Shown here in pieces: positions 1 through 15,000 of a DNA stretch of 64,000 nt (its first letter is position 1; every line of letters begins with the position of its first letter). The position numbers and the translations under genes were made by a program. The stretch comes from Apostichopus japonicus. Its lineage: Eukaryota; Echinodermata; Holothuroidea; Aspidochirotida; Stichopodidae. The stretch covers positions 18,591,303 through 18,655,302 of the forward strand of contig NC_092581.1 of assembly GCF_037975245.1 (NCBI RefSeq). The letters are read 5' to 3'. The notes under the pieces are model-generated. The model saw nothing but the letters and a program-made list of their open reading frames with translations. It did no database searches and was not told where the DNA came from.

Positions 1-40
1 ACACACCTCCCCATCCTCCTCCATCACCATGATAGCATAC

Positions 41-3000
41 CTAAGCCAATTTGAGATTGAGTCAACTTTAACCTCTTTGCACCTATCATCTTTAAATTTC
101 TCTTTCAGGAAGAACTACAAGAAAGTTTTTACCTATCCTTTGTTTGGATCTGTGTTTTTTTTTTATATGCTGTGTAAAAAATTCTTGAAAATGGGAAGGT
201 AATTTGGCTATTTAGCCTGCTTTCCATCATGCTAGTCCATAAGTACCCTACCCCCCCCCCAAACCCAATTTTCCGCCTCCATGCACCAACGGTGAAGACA
301 TTTTTTTAATAGTGACCCACCTGAGTGGTGTATCTCAAAATCTCGGACATTTGTGGATGCTTGAAGACTAAGTCAGTCAGATCTCTAAGCTGATTGGATG
401 AGCCTGGCTGCGACATACTGCAACGAAACCAAGTTTGGACCACGCTCAGCTGCCACCTGGTCCCGATGTGTGTGTTGAGGTACGTTGTGACGGCAGGGTC
501 AGGCAGAAGACGGCAGAGATAACCAGCTGATATACTGCAAGATGAAAACAGCACAGAGTGTAGACACTATATTAAAGCTTGCATTAAAGACCAACAAAAC
601 AGCACAGAGTGTAGACACTATATCAGGGTTCTGCCCAGGGTGGATTGAGTGCCGGCAGGACTATCTAAGCGGAGCGCCACCATCGGTTGGCGCGGAGCGT
701 ACAAGAAAATTTTGGGTTTTGGAAACCCCCCAGAGGGCCGGAAACGGCCCTTCCCGAGTATTCTGAGCCACATGTAGACAGCTTTGAAATGAGATCTCAT
801 GTCTGGAATTTTTCATAAGTAATGAAAAAAGTTAGGACAATTATCTGGAGCACCAGAGAACAGACCAGCCGAGGCTGATTTATTACAGCAACCTTCCCGC
901 GCTGGGCCGTGGGTGTCCGTGTGACACGTATACCCTGAAGCTTGCGAAATAGCCATTGTAAGTGGATTGGGGACACATCATTACTCGTTGGTATTGTGAC
1001 TAAAATTGCGAGCACGCTCTCTGAACATTTTCCTTTTGTTTCTGAAACTTTTCTAGTGAAATTTTACTCTTTTTTTTTTATAGATGTACTTATTTGTCCT
1101 TTGTGTTTTTTTTTTAGTTTTTCGTCCCGTTTTTTTTTCTATTTTTTTTTGTCCGATTATTTTTTTCGCCAGCCGGGCTGGATTTCCCGCGAGCATCGTG
1201 GATTTCCCGCGAACCTGGTTCGGACGGTTCGCAAGGTTTTCCAGCCCTTGTCACTCGTGCCTAATGCAATATGATGTAAATTCACCCGCTACGAAGGTTA
1301 ACGGCCGTATGTGTACTAGCTAGCTGGATAGTGCCTGTGTCTCGCGCGATAAAAATAGATATAAATGAAACTATCAAAAGTACGATCAGGAGTTGGAAAC
1401 GGAAAACAGTCATTGGTCTGGAATGCGGAACTCTGGTAATTTTTACTAAGTATGACACTGTGATCTGTTGGATATTTTGAACAGTTATGAACTGGATTTC
1501 CCCTAGTCTCAAACAGATTGTTTCTCTACGTTCGACCCTCCGGCTATGGAGCTGTTTTTTGAGTTCCTATCGAAAATAAGTGCCGGTCGGAAAAGTCACT
1601 CAGGCAGATTGTGGCGGTCGGTAATTCAGCGTGCTGGTCGGGCCCGACTGGCGCCGACCGGCAGCGGCAGAACCCTGCTATATTAAAGCTTGCATTAAAG
1701 ATCAACGATGCTGACCAAATTTGTTTTTTGTAGAGTGCTTAACTTTTACAAAGGACTTCTCTCAAGGCTGCATTCCAAATCGGAGGAAGATGAATATTTT
1801 AGAAATAATAACAGCAATCAACATTGAAGAAGACCATAGAATGGTGCTTACAGTTTTATCCTATGTGACCATTTTTGGTTTTATCTAGCACATTTTCAGG
1901 TTATACTGTTTGTAATGTTCTTTATAAGCTCAAGCAAAGAAATGAAGAGAATGAACAATTGGAAGGCCATCAAGATCATGGATCTCCTGATACAGCGATT
2001 TAAACTTTATGTGATGTTTGTAATAATCTTACACCGATAAACAAAAGCAGGGAATCTAGATGCCTTCTGTCACAATTAATTTTCTGCCCTTAAATGGGAA
2101 ACTTTACTTACACATGGAACAGTGAGAGTAACAGGTAGAATAAGGCAATACAAGTATGACTGAATGAATTCCTTGGAGATGAGCAGAACAACTCATTGAG
2201 TTTGCCTAGACCAATGTACTATTTTAACTGAAAACACTGTCGGACATTAACTGCTCCTTACCTGTGATGTACTCCACGATTTCCAAGACCGTAGTACTCA
2301 AACAGAGTGGACGCTTTGGGATGATGGACGTTACTCTCCACGACTTTTGCATCCCTAAGAATGAGACAGAATTACAATATAATATGAAGTTACAGAAACT
2401 TATGCCAGCCCAGGCTACTACATTACATGAATGATTGGAGACAACATTATTAATGTTTATGTTATTTATATATATTTCCCTTAAAAAAAGTTGGTTGCAA
2501 ACAAGTGCACTTGACTAGAAAGATTTTTGAGGGGGTTTGTTGTATGTATTACAAACAGAAGTTTTTGTTGTTCATATCTGTTTCCATGGATACTCACATA
2601 TCAATGGCTAACTGGGTGAAGGATACGGATAAGTCAACAATCATAGGTGGCGCTGTCTGCCGCAGGGCACAAGCCTCGATGAAAGGATAGATGTTACCCC
2701 AGAGAGACTTAGCCATTGCTGGAAGAATCAGAAAACAAAAACTAATAAAATACAAGACATATGAGATGATTGGAGAAGAAATGACACAATGCAAGGCTTG
2801 ACATAATTGTGACACAGGGGTTCAGTCAGTGAGCTAGCCATTTTGGGGCACATATGGAATATCGATAAAATTAGTTTTTTAATTTTCAAAGTGCATTCAT
2901 TGAAGCTTCCTGCGTATTTCTTACAATTCATTCACATTTTCCGCCATCAATTGTCCAAGTTGGTAGTCTTTTCATTTGTCTCTCTTCTTGTGTCCTTATA

Positions 3001-6000
3001 GTTTGTTTTGTTTCAGGTTATCCTGCTAGGATAGAAATGTCAGGCCCTCTAACTTATACATATCCATTCACATAACACAGAATGTTGATGAACTACAAGC
3101 TGAGCTGTTTCTGATCATAAATATGGGATTGCATTTCTGTTGTAGGTTTCTAACCTATAGAGACACATCTGGAGGTGCCATCAGCTCTATTGAGCCCCTA
3201 TCAGTTTGAGCTACTATCTGTTTTAGGCTTTTACAATAAGTGTCTTACTGTAGTAAAGTTTCTCATACTTATTTATATTTAAACATTGACTATGATTTAA
3301 TCTTTTGTGCATTTTTTTATTTTTTTAAACTATTTTACTATTCACATACTTTGCATTTTTTTTAACATATTTTTTAAATACATATATTTATTATTATCGT
3401 TTAGTACGGGTGTTTTATATATTGTTGCTTTTTGTAGGTTTTTACATTTTATGCCTTATTGGTTCTATATATTTAATATTTAGGTTTTTGTTACTATTTG
3501 TGTTGAGGTTTTACATTTGTAAAGCGCTTTGAGCAGCTTTGCTGATTCTGCGCTATATAAATATTACTTATTATTATCATGTATTTAAAGTCCTGCACAG
3601 TCATATTTGGATTTGATTGTCACTTTGGTAGTTGCCTAAAAATAACAAACAGCATGATGGCAAAATTGCCATAGTGCCTTCTAGTTTGTTGGCAAGCACA
3701 AAACTTCCTTTCCACACACTCCCAGCACCCTGTAACCTCCCCCCCCCCCAACACACACTGAGCAAATGGCAAATATGGCCACAACATATTTTCAAATTTG
3801 TTGTACTTTCTACGACCATTCTGGACACACTGATCTCATCAAGCACTAGACAAATTGTGCAATTTCGTAGGAAAAAAGTTTCTCACCAGAATGCTTCTTC
3901 TGAAGTAAATCTGTGTCTGGAATCTGTTCAGATCCATCTGTGAGTTTCTTGTTTGAAATATTCCTGGAAAAGAAAATAATGGGTTTGCCAATGTTGATTC
4001 TAAAATAACTCAAGGTTTTCAATTATATGACCAACTATTGACACCGTTTTCATAATCACCTTTTAATATTCACAATGAAAATACGAAGAGGAAGAATTAA
4101 GGGAAATTAAAAGGTGACATCTCCTAGTGGCACTATGACATCACTCACTGACAAAATGGCTGCCCTCTGGAAAGTACTTTTTACCATAATAATGTACAAA
4201 CAGAGCGAGACTATTCTTGGTATTATGGCGGAGGTTTACTAAGATCAACATGATGGTTCCTGATTGCTCCTCCATTAGTTATGGAATAATATTTATGATT
4301 GATATTGTTACATTGAAGAGATGAAAAGTGCATGTCACACCAGGTGCATCAAGGAAGTATAATTTATTATTATTATTTTTACCTGAAATGTTGAATAACA
4401 GTCTGAATGAATGTCAGCATACGAGGTAATTCCGAATCCGTGCAGGCAGGAAGGACAAAAGAGAAGCCTTGGCCTAATCGGAAGTGACATTCAAAATAAA
4501 ATGTGATATCATAGCAGTTATTTATTCACTGGTATATAAACATACTTTTCATGTGTGTCAATTTTCCAGGTTAAAGTAACACAATTAAGTCACCTAATTG
4601 TCAGCTACAAAACAGGCAGATCGAAGCTATTTCCCATGACTTGAAATAACTGTTAATTCTTTAACAGCTACTCTTTTGTAGAATCCTACAACAGTGCACT
4701 TTCATAGTGTAAGAGAGTGTAGTTAGTTTCTTCTTGCCCTATTAGAAAGTGCCTCATGTATATTCAGTAGGAAAGGTCATAACTTCTGTTGCGTCATCAT
4801 TCGGTTGCGTGGTATAAAGAGTATCAAAGGCTCATTGGCATTCTTTATCTGCCTAGGCTCAGTGGCATGACCACCTATTAGTATTGCCTTAACTTCATTT
4901 TATTCCATATATGCCAGGGCGTGGCAGCCTGTACATGTAATAGTGTTGCCGTATATTATCAGCATATTATGCGTTAGGATTCAGAGATACCAAAGAGGAG
5001 CATTCTAACTTTTACGGTTAAATGGAGTATCAAATGTAAAGTGTAATTTTTAGAAATTGTTTCAGTGTTGTAACAAATGATGATTGAGCTCTCTCAATTT
5101 GAAAAGTAAAGTGGCTTGAAAGAAATGTGGAAACTTCTTCCCCAAAGAGATAAATACAGGGCCTAGTCTACAGTTAATGACTTGACTCCAGATAGGATAA
5201 ACACGGGTATTGATTCCAATATAACATAAAATGTTTTTGACTTGTGACAACTCTGACAAATTTCAATAAAATTTTGTTTCAACTGATGATGATAAAACTT
5301 CAAAATATTTTGGAAAGTTTCAATTTCTTTGGTTGTATTGGACTAATACTAATATGAAAAGAACATTTTGAGAAAGAGAAGTTTTACAATAAAAATGAAT
5401 GATGAATTACTGGCTTCTAAATGTTGATTATAAAAGTAAAAGTAATTAGAGTGAATATTAAAAGATTCGATCAGCCAGTAAGTGGCCAACTTTTAGCAAG
5501 TTTTCAGAATTACTTTTCTAAAGGTTCTGGCTGTCAAAATTATTTCCAAACATTGATGTGAATCATTAGACATTTAAATGTCTTATTAAGGAAGAAAGCT
5601 AAGAGCTTGGTAAAATAGAACTTGTGACCATTATTTGACTTTATAGCATATATTTGTCGTTAATAGTGTTGACATTTCTTTGATGTAGCTCACCAATCAA
5701 TTTGTCTTCGGATAGATTCAGCCATCTGCTGCCCTCTATAACATCTTGAACATCCATCACGTAGTTACAGATTTTCGACCAGAGGGTTGATCTGTCCTTT
5801 GCGTCAAGGTTTGTTTGTTTGAAAAGGCTTATGAAAAAAACATAAAGAAAATAAGCAAGTTCACCAATTTTACATGTACACTCAAGTTATTTGTTTATTT
5901 TGCAACAGTTTTAGGTCAATCCCTAGACCAAAGTGAATATACTGAACACAACGTCAATAATACAACATCAACAACACAACATCACCAACACAACATAAGA

Positions 6001-9000
6001 ATGACAACAACCTTAATAATAATCATAATAAAATATTAAAATATAAATAAAATAATAAATAATATAATATAAAAAATATTAGAAAAAATATATATATATA
6101 ATTTTTAAAATATTTTTTTAGTATAATAACAACAACTACAACAATTACTGTGGCCAACATCATTAGCTTAATTGCCTTTATCATACAGCACTATTCAGCA
6201 CAAACTGCTACACATCTAGTGCAGTCAACAATTTCATTTTTTGATGTTGTAAACTCAGTGCAAATGGGAAAATGTTGCATCCTGATCATCCCAAGAAAAG
6301 GGTGAAAAAAAAGGAGAAAGAACAGTTTTCTTTGGCTTGGCATAGGCTCTGCCTCAAACATGCCACGTTTAATCACTTTGATTAACAACTTGTTTCGGAT
6401 GGATAAAAGAACAGCATCTTATCAATTTCAGTTTGTAATCACTGAATCACCTCAGCTCTCCTATGTGAAACTTAACATCTCAAAGTAGCACCAGTTTCCG
6501 AATTCCAGATGTTGCTAAAATCTTTAATTTAAAAATTTCAAGTAGAACAACCTTGCAGGCTCTAGTGCTCTCCTATCAATGGCTTTATCCAGTTGACTGG
6601 AATCAACATTTTCTTGATTTATTTCTATTCAAATGAGCATGTAAAGAGCTCTAGTGATACAAAAACATACACAAGTAAACAATAACAAAAGTTTCAGAAA
6701 GTTCTGTCATATTTCAGTAGATAATTTCAGTTTACCTGCAATTCTTGTTGAAATCTTGTACCAGCCTATCAGTCAAAGGTGATAGGTCATGCAATGCATC
6801 TTGTTGGGCTAATGAAATTGCAAATAAGCCTAAAAGAAAAATTGTATAAGAAAAGTATTGTAAAATGTATATTAACTAAGTCACTAATTTTCATCTTTTT
6901 TTAATACAACTCACCTTAAAAGGAATAAAGTACATTGTTGTAAGTAGAGCATGTAACAATTTTAAATTTCATTGAAAATTAGTAATCACATTTACAAACT
7001 AAATATCAATGAAGTAAGAATCATCGAGGAGTTGTGGAAATTATTATCCTAAACCAATTGACCAGGGGAATCTTGTGTCCTTAAATTTTTTGATACCAGG
7101 GGTTTCAAACATGTTTGAGTACAAATTAGAGGAATTAGTTCAAATTTGTATAAATTTGAGTACAAATTAGAGGAGTTTGAGTACAAGCAACTGTACCAAG
7201 AAACAAGTATGAGAATGGACTGACAACTAGTCTGCATGTTACCTAAACATACCTCCCAGTAAATTAACTGAATAGCAGTAAAACTACATAGAAACAGATG
7301 ACGACGACAAACAAAACAGAGAAAAACAAGGGAAGGATGAAGTGCATGACCAAAAGTGTGACTCTGGTATTTATCAAGAGACAAGAAACATGGCAGTCGA
7401 CACTGATGCTCACCTCGGGTTGATATGATGTTAGAAATCGAAGACGATGAGGAAATCTTGTCTAATACTTCCAACACACAGTGGAACTAGAGAAGAAATA
7501 GATGTGTGGAAATGTAGTAATTATGCTCAAAATCATACTCAAGTCATACTGATATTATACTAACTCATACTGATATCATACTCAATATCATACTCAAGTC
7601 AAACTGATGTTATACTCAAGTTAAACTGATATCATACTCAATATCATACTCAAGTCATACTGATATTATACTCAAGTCATACTGATATTATACTAACTCA
7701 TACTGATACCATACTCAATATCATACTCAAGTCAAACTGATGTTATACTCAAGTTAAACTGATATCATACTCAATATCATACTCAAGTCATACTGATATT
7801 ATACTCAAGTCTTACTGATATGATACTCAAGTCATACTGATATAAGTAATATCATGCTAAGATCAGACTCAACCATACTGATATCATACTCAAATCAATC
7901 TGATACCATACTCAAGTCATGTTTCATACCTAAATCATACTGATGTCATATTAAAAGTCATACTGATATGATACTCAACCATACTGATATCATACACAAG
8001 TCATACTGATATCATACTCAACCAAACTGATATCATACACAAGTCATACTGATATCATACTCAACCAAACTGATATCATACACAAGTCATACTGATATCA
8101 CAGCCAAATCATACTGATTTCATAATCAAATCGAATTCATATACTTCTAGTTAATTTTGTGCATGTAATTTACCAAACTGAAAAATAAATATTACCAGGT
8201 CATCCACACCTTGTACCATCATCAAAGCTAAGAAAAGAGTTAAAATCCTTGTAAGTCCTTCACCATTGAGTCTATTCAGGAAAGAACCCCTCAAAGTCAA
8301 AAATAGCCTGAAGGGCAGTAAAGAAAGACAAGAGAAAACAAAACAAAGATGAAAGGTGAGATTGAATCGATGGCATACGATTCAAGCTACACTTACAAAA
8401 TAAATTGTCATTCTATTCCCTGGAGATTACGACTAAATATTGAATTTGGGACATTTTTTGCTGATGATGCGAGTCAACGAGAGTGACCAGAGAATAACTA
8501 AATGTTCACACTTTGAGTAAACAATTTTTGAGGTTTATCAAATTTGTTTGACATAAACGACTGGAAAACTAGACTTTTTGTTTCCAGAAAAACTGCTACA
8601 AATCTTTGCAATTTTGCAGTTATTTGTCAATCTTGTAACTATGGGATACCAGTTAAAATATATCCTCTTCATTTCTTACAATTCTGATAGAGATTGTGAA
8701 AGAGCAGAGAAATTTATGGCTAGAATGGGATTCGAATCAGTGACCTCTGGGTTTATATAAGCCCAGTGCTCTGCCAACCATCCACTTAGTTGATGGCGAT
8801 CCCAACAGCAACATTTACTTTGTTGAGGGCGCCAGTCAGAAAGTCACAGCACCTTGCACACCATGTAACTAGGGATCATGCCCCAGTTTCATCTGATACA
8901 ACCCAGAAAGCAGATATAAGATTCAGGTTCTACATGAGGACATAAGGAAATGCAAAATAGACGTGGAACACCGTAAAGGTGTCAAGCGAAATCTAGAGAA

Positions 9001-12000
9001 TTCCTAATTTTAAAGGTCGTTCGGAGATAATACTAACCTGCCTTGAAGTTGCTTCCAGCTTTGTTGACGTTCCTGTTCTTCTAACCCAGAAAGTTGCAAG
9101 GCTAATATTCTTACAAACAAATTGAAGCTGTCCTCTTGTGACAAGCTAAAAAACAAAATGTTTGGAAAAAAATTATCTTAGCAACAAGATTACTTGTGTT
9201 AAATTTAATAAAAAAAGTAGAGAGAATAAGGAATTTGCCCCAAAAATGATACAAAATCATCAAGAAGGTAAACCTTTTTTCTTTTACAAACTAAATAAAA
9301 ATCCGTTTGTTACGTTTGAAAGTATTTATATGTTATTATATACATACCTGGCCTTGTTGTTTTGACATCGTTGTTTGCAACTATTGTACCAATGGCAAGC
9401 TGATTTACTGCAGAGAAAATATGAGATAATTTTTATTTTCAGCTTTATTACATGATCATAGGTGGCCAACATACCAACAAGTTTCATTTAGGAGGCACTT
9501 TGCCTCTTCAAAAAAACAAAAAACTGTTGCATATGTATCTTACATATGGTGTTTCTCCACTGCCTCTCACTTGCTTTCTATTTCAAATTAATATTTTTTG
9601 CAGCACTTTAATCCCATGGTCCCATCTTTAGCCCTCAACAGATGCTAGGTATGAAGGCTTTTGTTACATCAGTGAGTTAAAACAATAATATTAAACTTTT
9701 AACAATCTGCAATCGAAACGACATAAGCAACTCACCTGGCATAAGATGAGTTTTGGAATCCAACGACTGAAAATTGTTGTTTTTCATTCTGAAGGAAAAG
9801 GGGATCAATGTTGACAAATTTGTATGTTTGTTTGAAGCTTCTGTTGTGTAATTATGGTATAACACATGAAAACCTTACTGCAGTTGGATGTGGTTACAAA
9901 AACTGAAAAGACATGCCTCGATTACAAGGTAGAGTATGAAAATTAAGATTTTTTTTATAGAATATAGAATATTTTATATACATTATATAGATTATATTAT
10001 ATATATTATATTAGATGATATATGAATATAGATTATATATATATAATAGAATATAGAGTATTTTATGAAGTAACTACTGTACTTACTATTCTTTTACTCA
10101 GTACATCCCAAAGATAAATTAATAATTTTGTGTAAGCACCCAAAGTAGACGACGCAGAGAGGATGATTCGTAGATATCGCTGAAGGGTAACCTCGTCTGG
10201 AGGGTTGTCCTGTCACAGAGAAGATGGAAAGAGAACATAGCCTGGAATCCACAGCCTTGACTCTGTAGGCCATGTATCGTTATTACATGTCCATCGCAAC
10301 TTAAGTATATGATTCCTCGGAAAGTGTGTCTTTTTCACTTTTAGTATAATGAAGAGAACATGGCAATCTCCAAAACCTTACATCTGTGGAGCATGTATCA
10401 TTACATTGCCATCCCATTTAAATACATTATTACATGGGACACATGTCATTTGCGCCATTTAGCAAGATGAAAGGAACTGAGCATTTTCTACAACATTAAA
10501 CCTGTTGGTATATCATTACATGTCCATCCCAAACTGAGTGAACGAATGCTTGGGAAGTGTGTCTTTTTTTGTGCCTGTAGCGAGATGGAAAGAACACTTC
10601 AATTCACATAACCTAAAATCTGTACTGTTACACGCATTGAGGACAATTTCATGTCTTAATCCAATGAAATACTTTTTATTGTCAAGAAAAAAATAATGGT
10701 GCCACTAACTGGTAATTACTGTAATCACTCATTGAAGGCTATAAACAATCTCTGCCCAGAGTGTTACATACAAATTTGATTGGGCCTAGGTATATCACAT
10801 TTGATATGTGACACAGCCTAGTGTTTTGTTTAAATAGTTTGAAGCAGTAACATGACGCTGTGCTCACAATTACATAGCAACTAATAACATTGAGTATAAG
10901 TATTTCCATAGCAACAGGTATATTTTAAATATTTACCTTATCTGAGAATGCTCTTCTGAGAACAAGCTGGATGAGAGACCACTGAGAAGAACCGGATATC
11001 TGTTTACAAAGAGGAAGCAAAAAACCGCTATTGATATACTTCAAATGTTGTAAACTTAAGACTGCAGATGTGAATTACTTCAAAATGTGTTTTCATCATT
11101 ATTAATCTACCCTCTTAGGTCTGCATAGTGTTTATTAAACATTCATTAAATTAAGAAATTAAAACGATTAAGTGCACCACTTACAGTCATTTCCTGAATG
11201 TTACCATAGAAACTGATTTTACATAGGGGAGCCAGCTCTTCAACAAGCCACAATGAAAGGAGGTATGAGTTATTCTCCTTCCAAATCTCTGTGAGAAAAA
11301 ATCACAAAAACAGTCATATTTAGATAAAAAGAAGAAAAGTTATTAAACAAGCTGATGTCAACTTGGAAATAACTAAACTAAAGACATAAATTTAGTACGA
11401 ATATAAAAAATAAAAAATAAAAAAATAAAGATGAAGATGAATATCTGGATTGTAAAATGGTAACAAATGAAACACTATACTAAAACAAACTATAGTGTAA
11501 CACAACATGGTTGAAACTACCAACTTTTTACTCAGAGAATAAATTTCTCTAATTTCTTCATACTTATACATACTTCATACATACTTCTCGATACTTTCTA
11601 CATACTACTTTCTACATATCCCTAACAAGCGTTTACACTCAATCTTCCTTGTTTGAAATTTGAATGATGTCTACCATACTGTGGTACATAGTATAAAGCA
11701 GTGTACTCAACTAGATGGAATCCTTCTAAAATTCAAGCATCCGACCTATGATGGGTTTTAAACAAACCAACACACGTGTAATGCAAAAAATCACAATTAA
11801 GCTTTTGCGAGTCGTTGCCTGGGAAACAAGCAAATTTTCATCAAAATTAAGCAAATCCACTTTACTTCTGTGATTTTTAATTTGGTGTAATAAAGCAATC
11901 ATGAAAGTGTTCAGCCCTGCTTGTTCTCTGTGTTACTTTTGATTAAAGGCATTGAAGACTCGCTCCAAACTGCGTGCCGCGCTCTGAAAAAGTTAACTTT

Positions 12001-15000
12001 CCGTTGCCTGCAAGTGAAGTTTTCTTCTTGTCGCTACAAAATGCAGACAGTAATGAAACGTGATACCTTGTTATCTTTAGCTGGACCTGAGATGTCCATC
12101 GCTGTATCGTTTTTACACTGTGCTGTGGGTATTGACCGCAGCTGTATGTATTGACTGTACACTAGTGTCTAATTACCGACGGTAGCAAGCTGTGTGTGTA
12201 TTTTCTGGGATCGATGGTGGTGTCTAACACTTCTGTTACACCTCATTTGAAACTAGGTCAGATTACCGGCATGAGGCGTTTCTTTGTGCGCGAGTCTTCA
12301 CACCATTTAAGTAATACACAGTTTTGGGAAGTGTGGTAGAAACATACCACGATGAAATGTATGCTAGAGCTTTACAAGAACATCAACACATTTGCAGTCA
12401 CTGGGTTTTCATTACACTTGTACAAATTGTATAAAAAGCTACAAAAATGAACCACATTTGTTGCACCGCAAAGCTTGTTCTCACCTTTCGATGGAACATG
12501 GTCATCTGATGTAGAGAAGTGCATCTTTTTCTCCATCAGGTTTGTTACGACAACTTGCAGCTGATTCCAGAAGGACTTTTGACAAAATAATAAACGCAAA
12601 GTAGAATGCAATTTTGGATGAATATTGATTTATAAAGAGAGGATGCGAAGAATGTCAATATTCCATCACAGAAAATGTAAGAATGATCATAACAAAAGGG
12701 TGAACCAATCAGCAGCTTGGATTCTTTGTTGTTGGTTTTTAAACTTTGTCAATTTCTAGTTCATACTATTGTGATTCAAGTCAAGTTCAGTGAAAATAAA
12801 TAAAACAATATTTTCTCAAACAAATAGAAATTTTATAATGCAAGATGATTACAGGGCAAACTCCCATGAAGCTTGAATGACTTTTTAGTACAGACCCTTC
12901 ATTGCACATAAACAAATACAAAATGTATATTGAGTAAAAGCAACACCAATATTTATGTACATTACTCTTTGTACTAACAGTGCAACATTTGAAAAATATA
13001 ACCGCAAACTGCTAATCCACTAAAGAGCCTGTGTAAGAGAATGTGTAAAAGTACGTTGGCCTGACGTTTCGATCCTAGCAGGATCTTCTTCATTCAGTCT
13101 CTGAAGAAGATCCTGCAGGGATCGAAACGTCAGGCCAACGTACTTTTACACATTGCAACATATGGTTATATATTATATATCTTTTCCTTTGAACCGAATA
13201 TGACTATGAAATTTATGACTATGAAGTCAACATCAAACTCATTATATCTTCCAAACAGAAAGAGACTTTCTTTATATATTTGGGGAATTGTTCATTGTTA
13301 GTATCTCCATCAAATGTCTTAGTAATGATATAAATAAGGTTCGTGTCTTCTTTAAAGAGAAAAATGTCTTCTCTTTGCTGTTTTACTTACAAGTTCATTC
13401 TGTGTGGAACATCGTACATTAATTAGATGCATCATAAGACACCACATCTCTTGAACACACGAACAGGGAAATACTGTTACACCGTGAATTTCAGATACAA
13501 ACTGTAGATCAAAGAATAAACAATTTGAAATGAAAGAGGGAAACAACATCAGACTTTCCTAAATTCCTTAAATTCTCTCATGTTTTGTCCAAATTATGGA
13601 ATGCTTTTAATAGCAGCCTAAATCTGCTTGTGCTCACTTCACTTGTCATCAATTACAGAAAAAAAGGATTGGTTTTGTGTTATCTTGCCCAGTCTGACTT
13701 GACCATGAGCGTTGCTAAGGTGAGTATTGTAGTGTCTGGGCTGGTCAACACTGGTCAGCATTAAGTCTTAGTCTTACAACAAGAACCAATCATAAACTTT
13801 ATATCCTTCTGAGCAGCACTCAGTGATTGTCAAAATGCAGTCTTAAAGTCTATTACTATGAGAAAATTCACCACATTTGATCACAATCAGCCAAATTAGC
13901 CCAGACAATGCAAAACAGCAACCAGCACTCAATTTGTCCTTGCTGCATTTCTGGTTGTGACATATTGCTTTTCAGAACCTACTCTCAGGTGTTTACCTTC
14001 TTAAGTCGAATGGAAGCAAGAAAGACCAGATCTTCCAGAATTTCTCTGATCTCTTGGTTCAGAAGACCACATACAGATTCGTCCAATTTACTTCCTGAAT
14101 GAGAAATGAGACATACGATAAATAATCAGAGTATACACAAACAATGCAAATTTGACATATAAACATACACCATCACAACATCAATAACAACATGTAAGAC
14201 TTATGCTATTTCTCCTAATGACACATACACAGCACAGCCAATACAGTCAACATTTGTAGCTACTTCCGCTACGAGTAGATAACGTGGTTGCCAACGACAA
14301 CAAGTCTTCTCCTAAACCGAAAACACCATAAAATAATTCCCACAACTGCTTATAACTGCCAATGATGTACTTGATATGCCTAACGCAGAGAGCTTTCATT
14401 ATCCAGTGACTAATTCCAGAATGCATCCCTACCAAGCTGTTGAATCATATGTACCTGTAAACTTTCGTTGCAGACATTGTAGGACCAATACCACTCCCCA
14501 ATGGAGATCCAGTTTCACATGGAAGGCAAAATGTGTCAGGAAATTCTAGAATGTGAGGCCATGAAAAACAAACATGTAAAATAAAGTCATCTTATTATGA
14601 GTACTCTCTAAATAGCAAGATTCTCTGATCCTAAATTTGTACTCATATAGTATTAGGTCAAGATTTTCATGTATATTTTATGTTTTTCAAAACAATCATT
14701 ATTGTAAAAGTTAGCATTGCATTTGTTGTCACAGTGCAGTTGGTAACGTTAAATTTAAAATGTGGTATAAGCTGTAAAAAATTTTATTATTAGTCTTTCA
14801 AAAACAGTTCGCAGTAATTAAATGTCAGTTTAACCAGGATCATTAGGACACACTCATATGTCAAAATTGTTTCCAAAAACTTCTCGCAATATTTGACATA
14901 AACTTTTGGGAGGAGGAAGAGAACACTGATTATCTTTAAAGAGCGACAAATTGTCAATGATAACAAAGTTGGTGGTGGGGTGCGGTGGGGGGGGGCGAGG

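Noticed and set aside
942-1323. Overlapping open frames of 79-110 codons rich in Phe
   Set aside because: They come from T-rich sequence inside the transposon at 624-1677 and have no protein-like pattern.
5062-5259. 65-codon minus-strand frame within MMS22L
   Set aside because: The exons at 5791-5694 and 4473-4383 join in phase and match the family without it, so it is intronic.
7500-8130. CRISPR-like array
   Set aside because: Units are short and contiguous with no unique spacers, and the context is a eukaryotic intron.
14247-14435. 62-codon minus-strand frame near an MMS22L exon
   Set aside because: It lies in the intron between exons 14545-14455 and 14094-13997, which join in phase without it.
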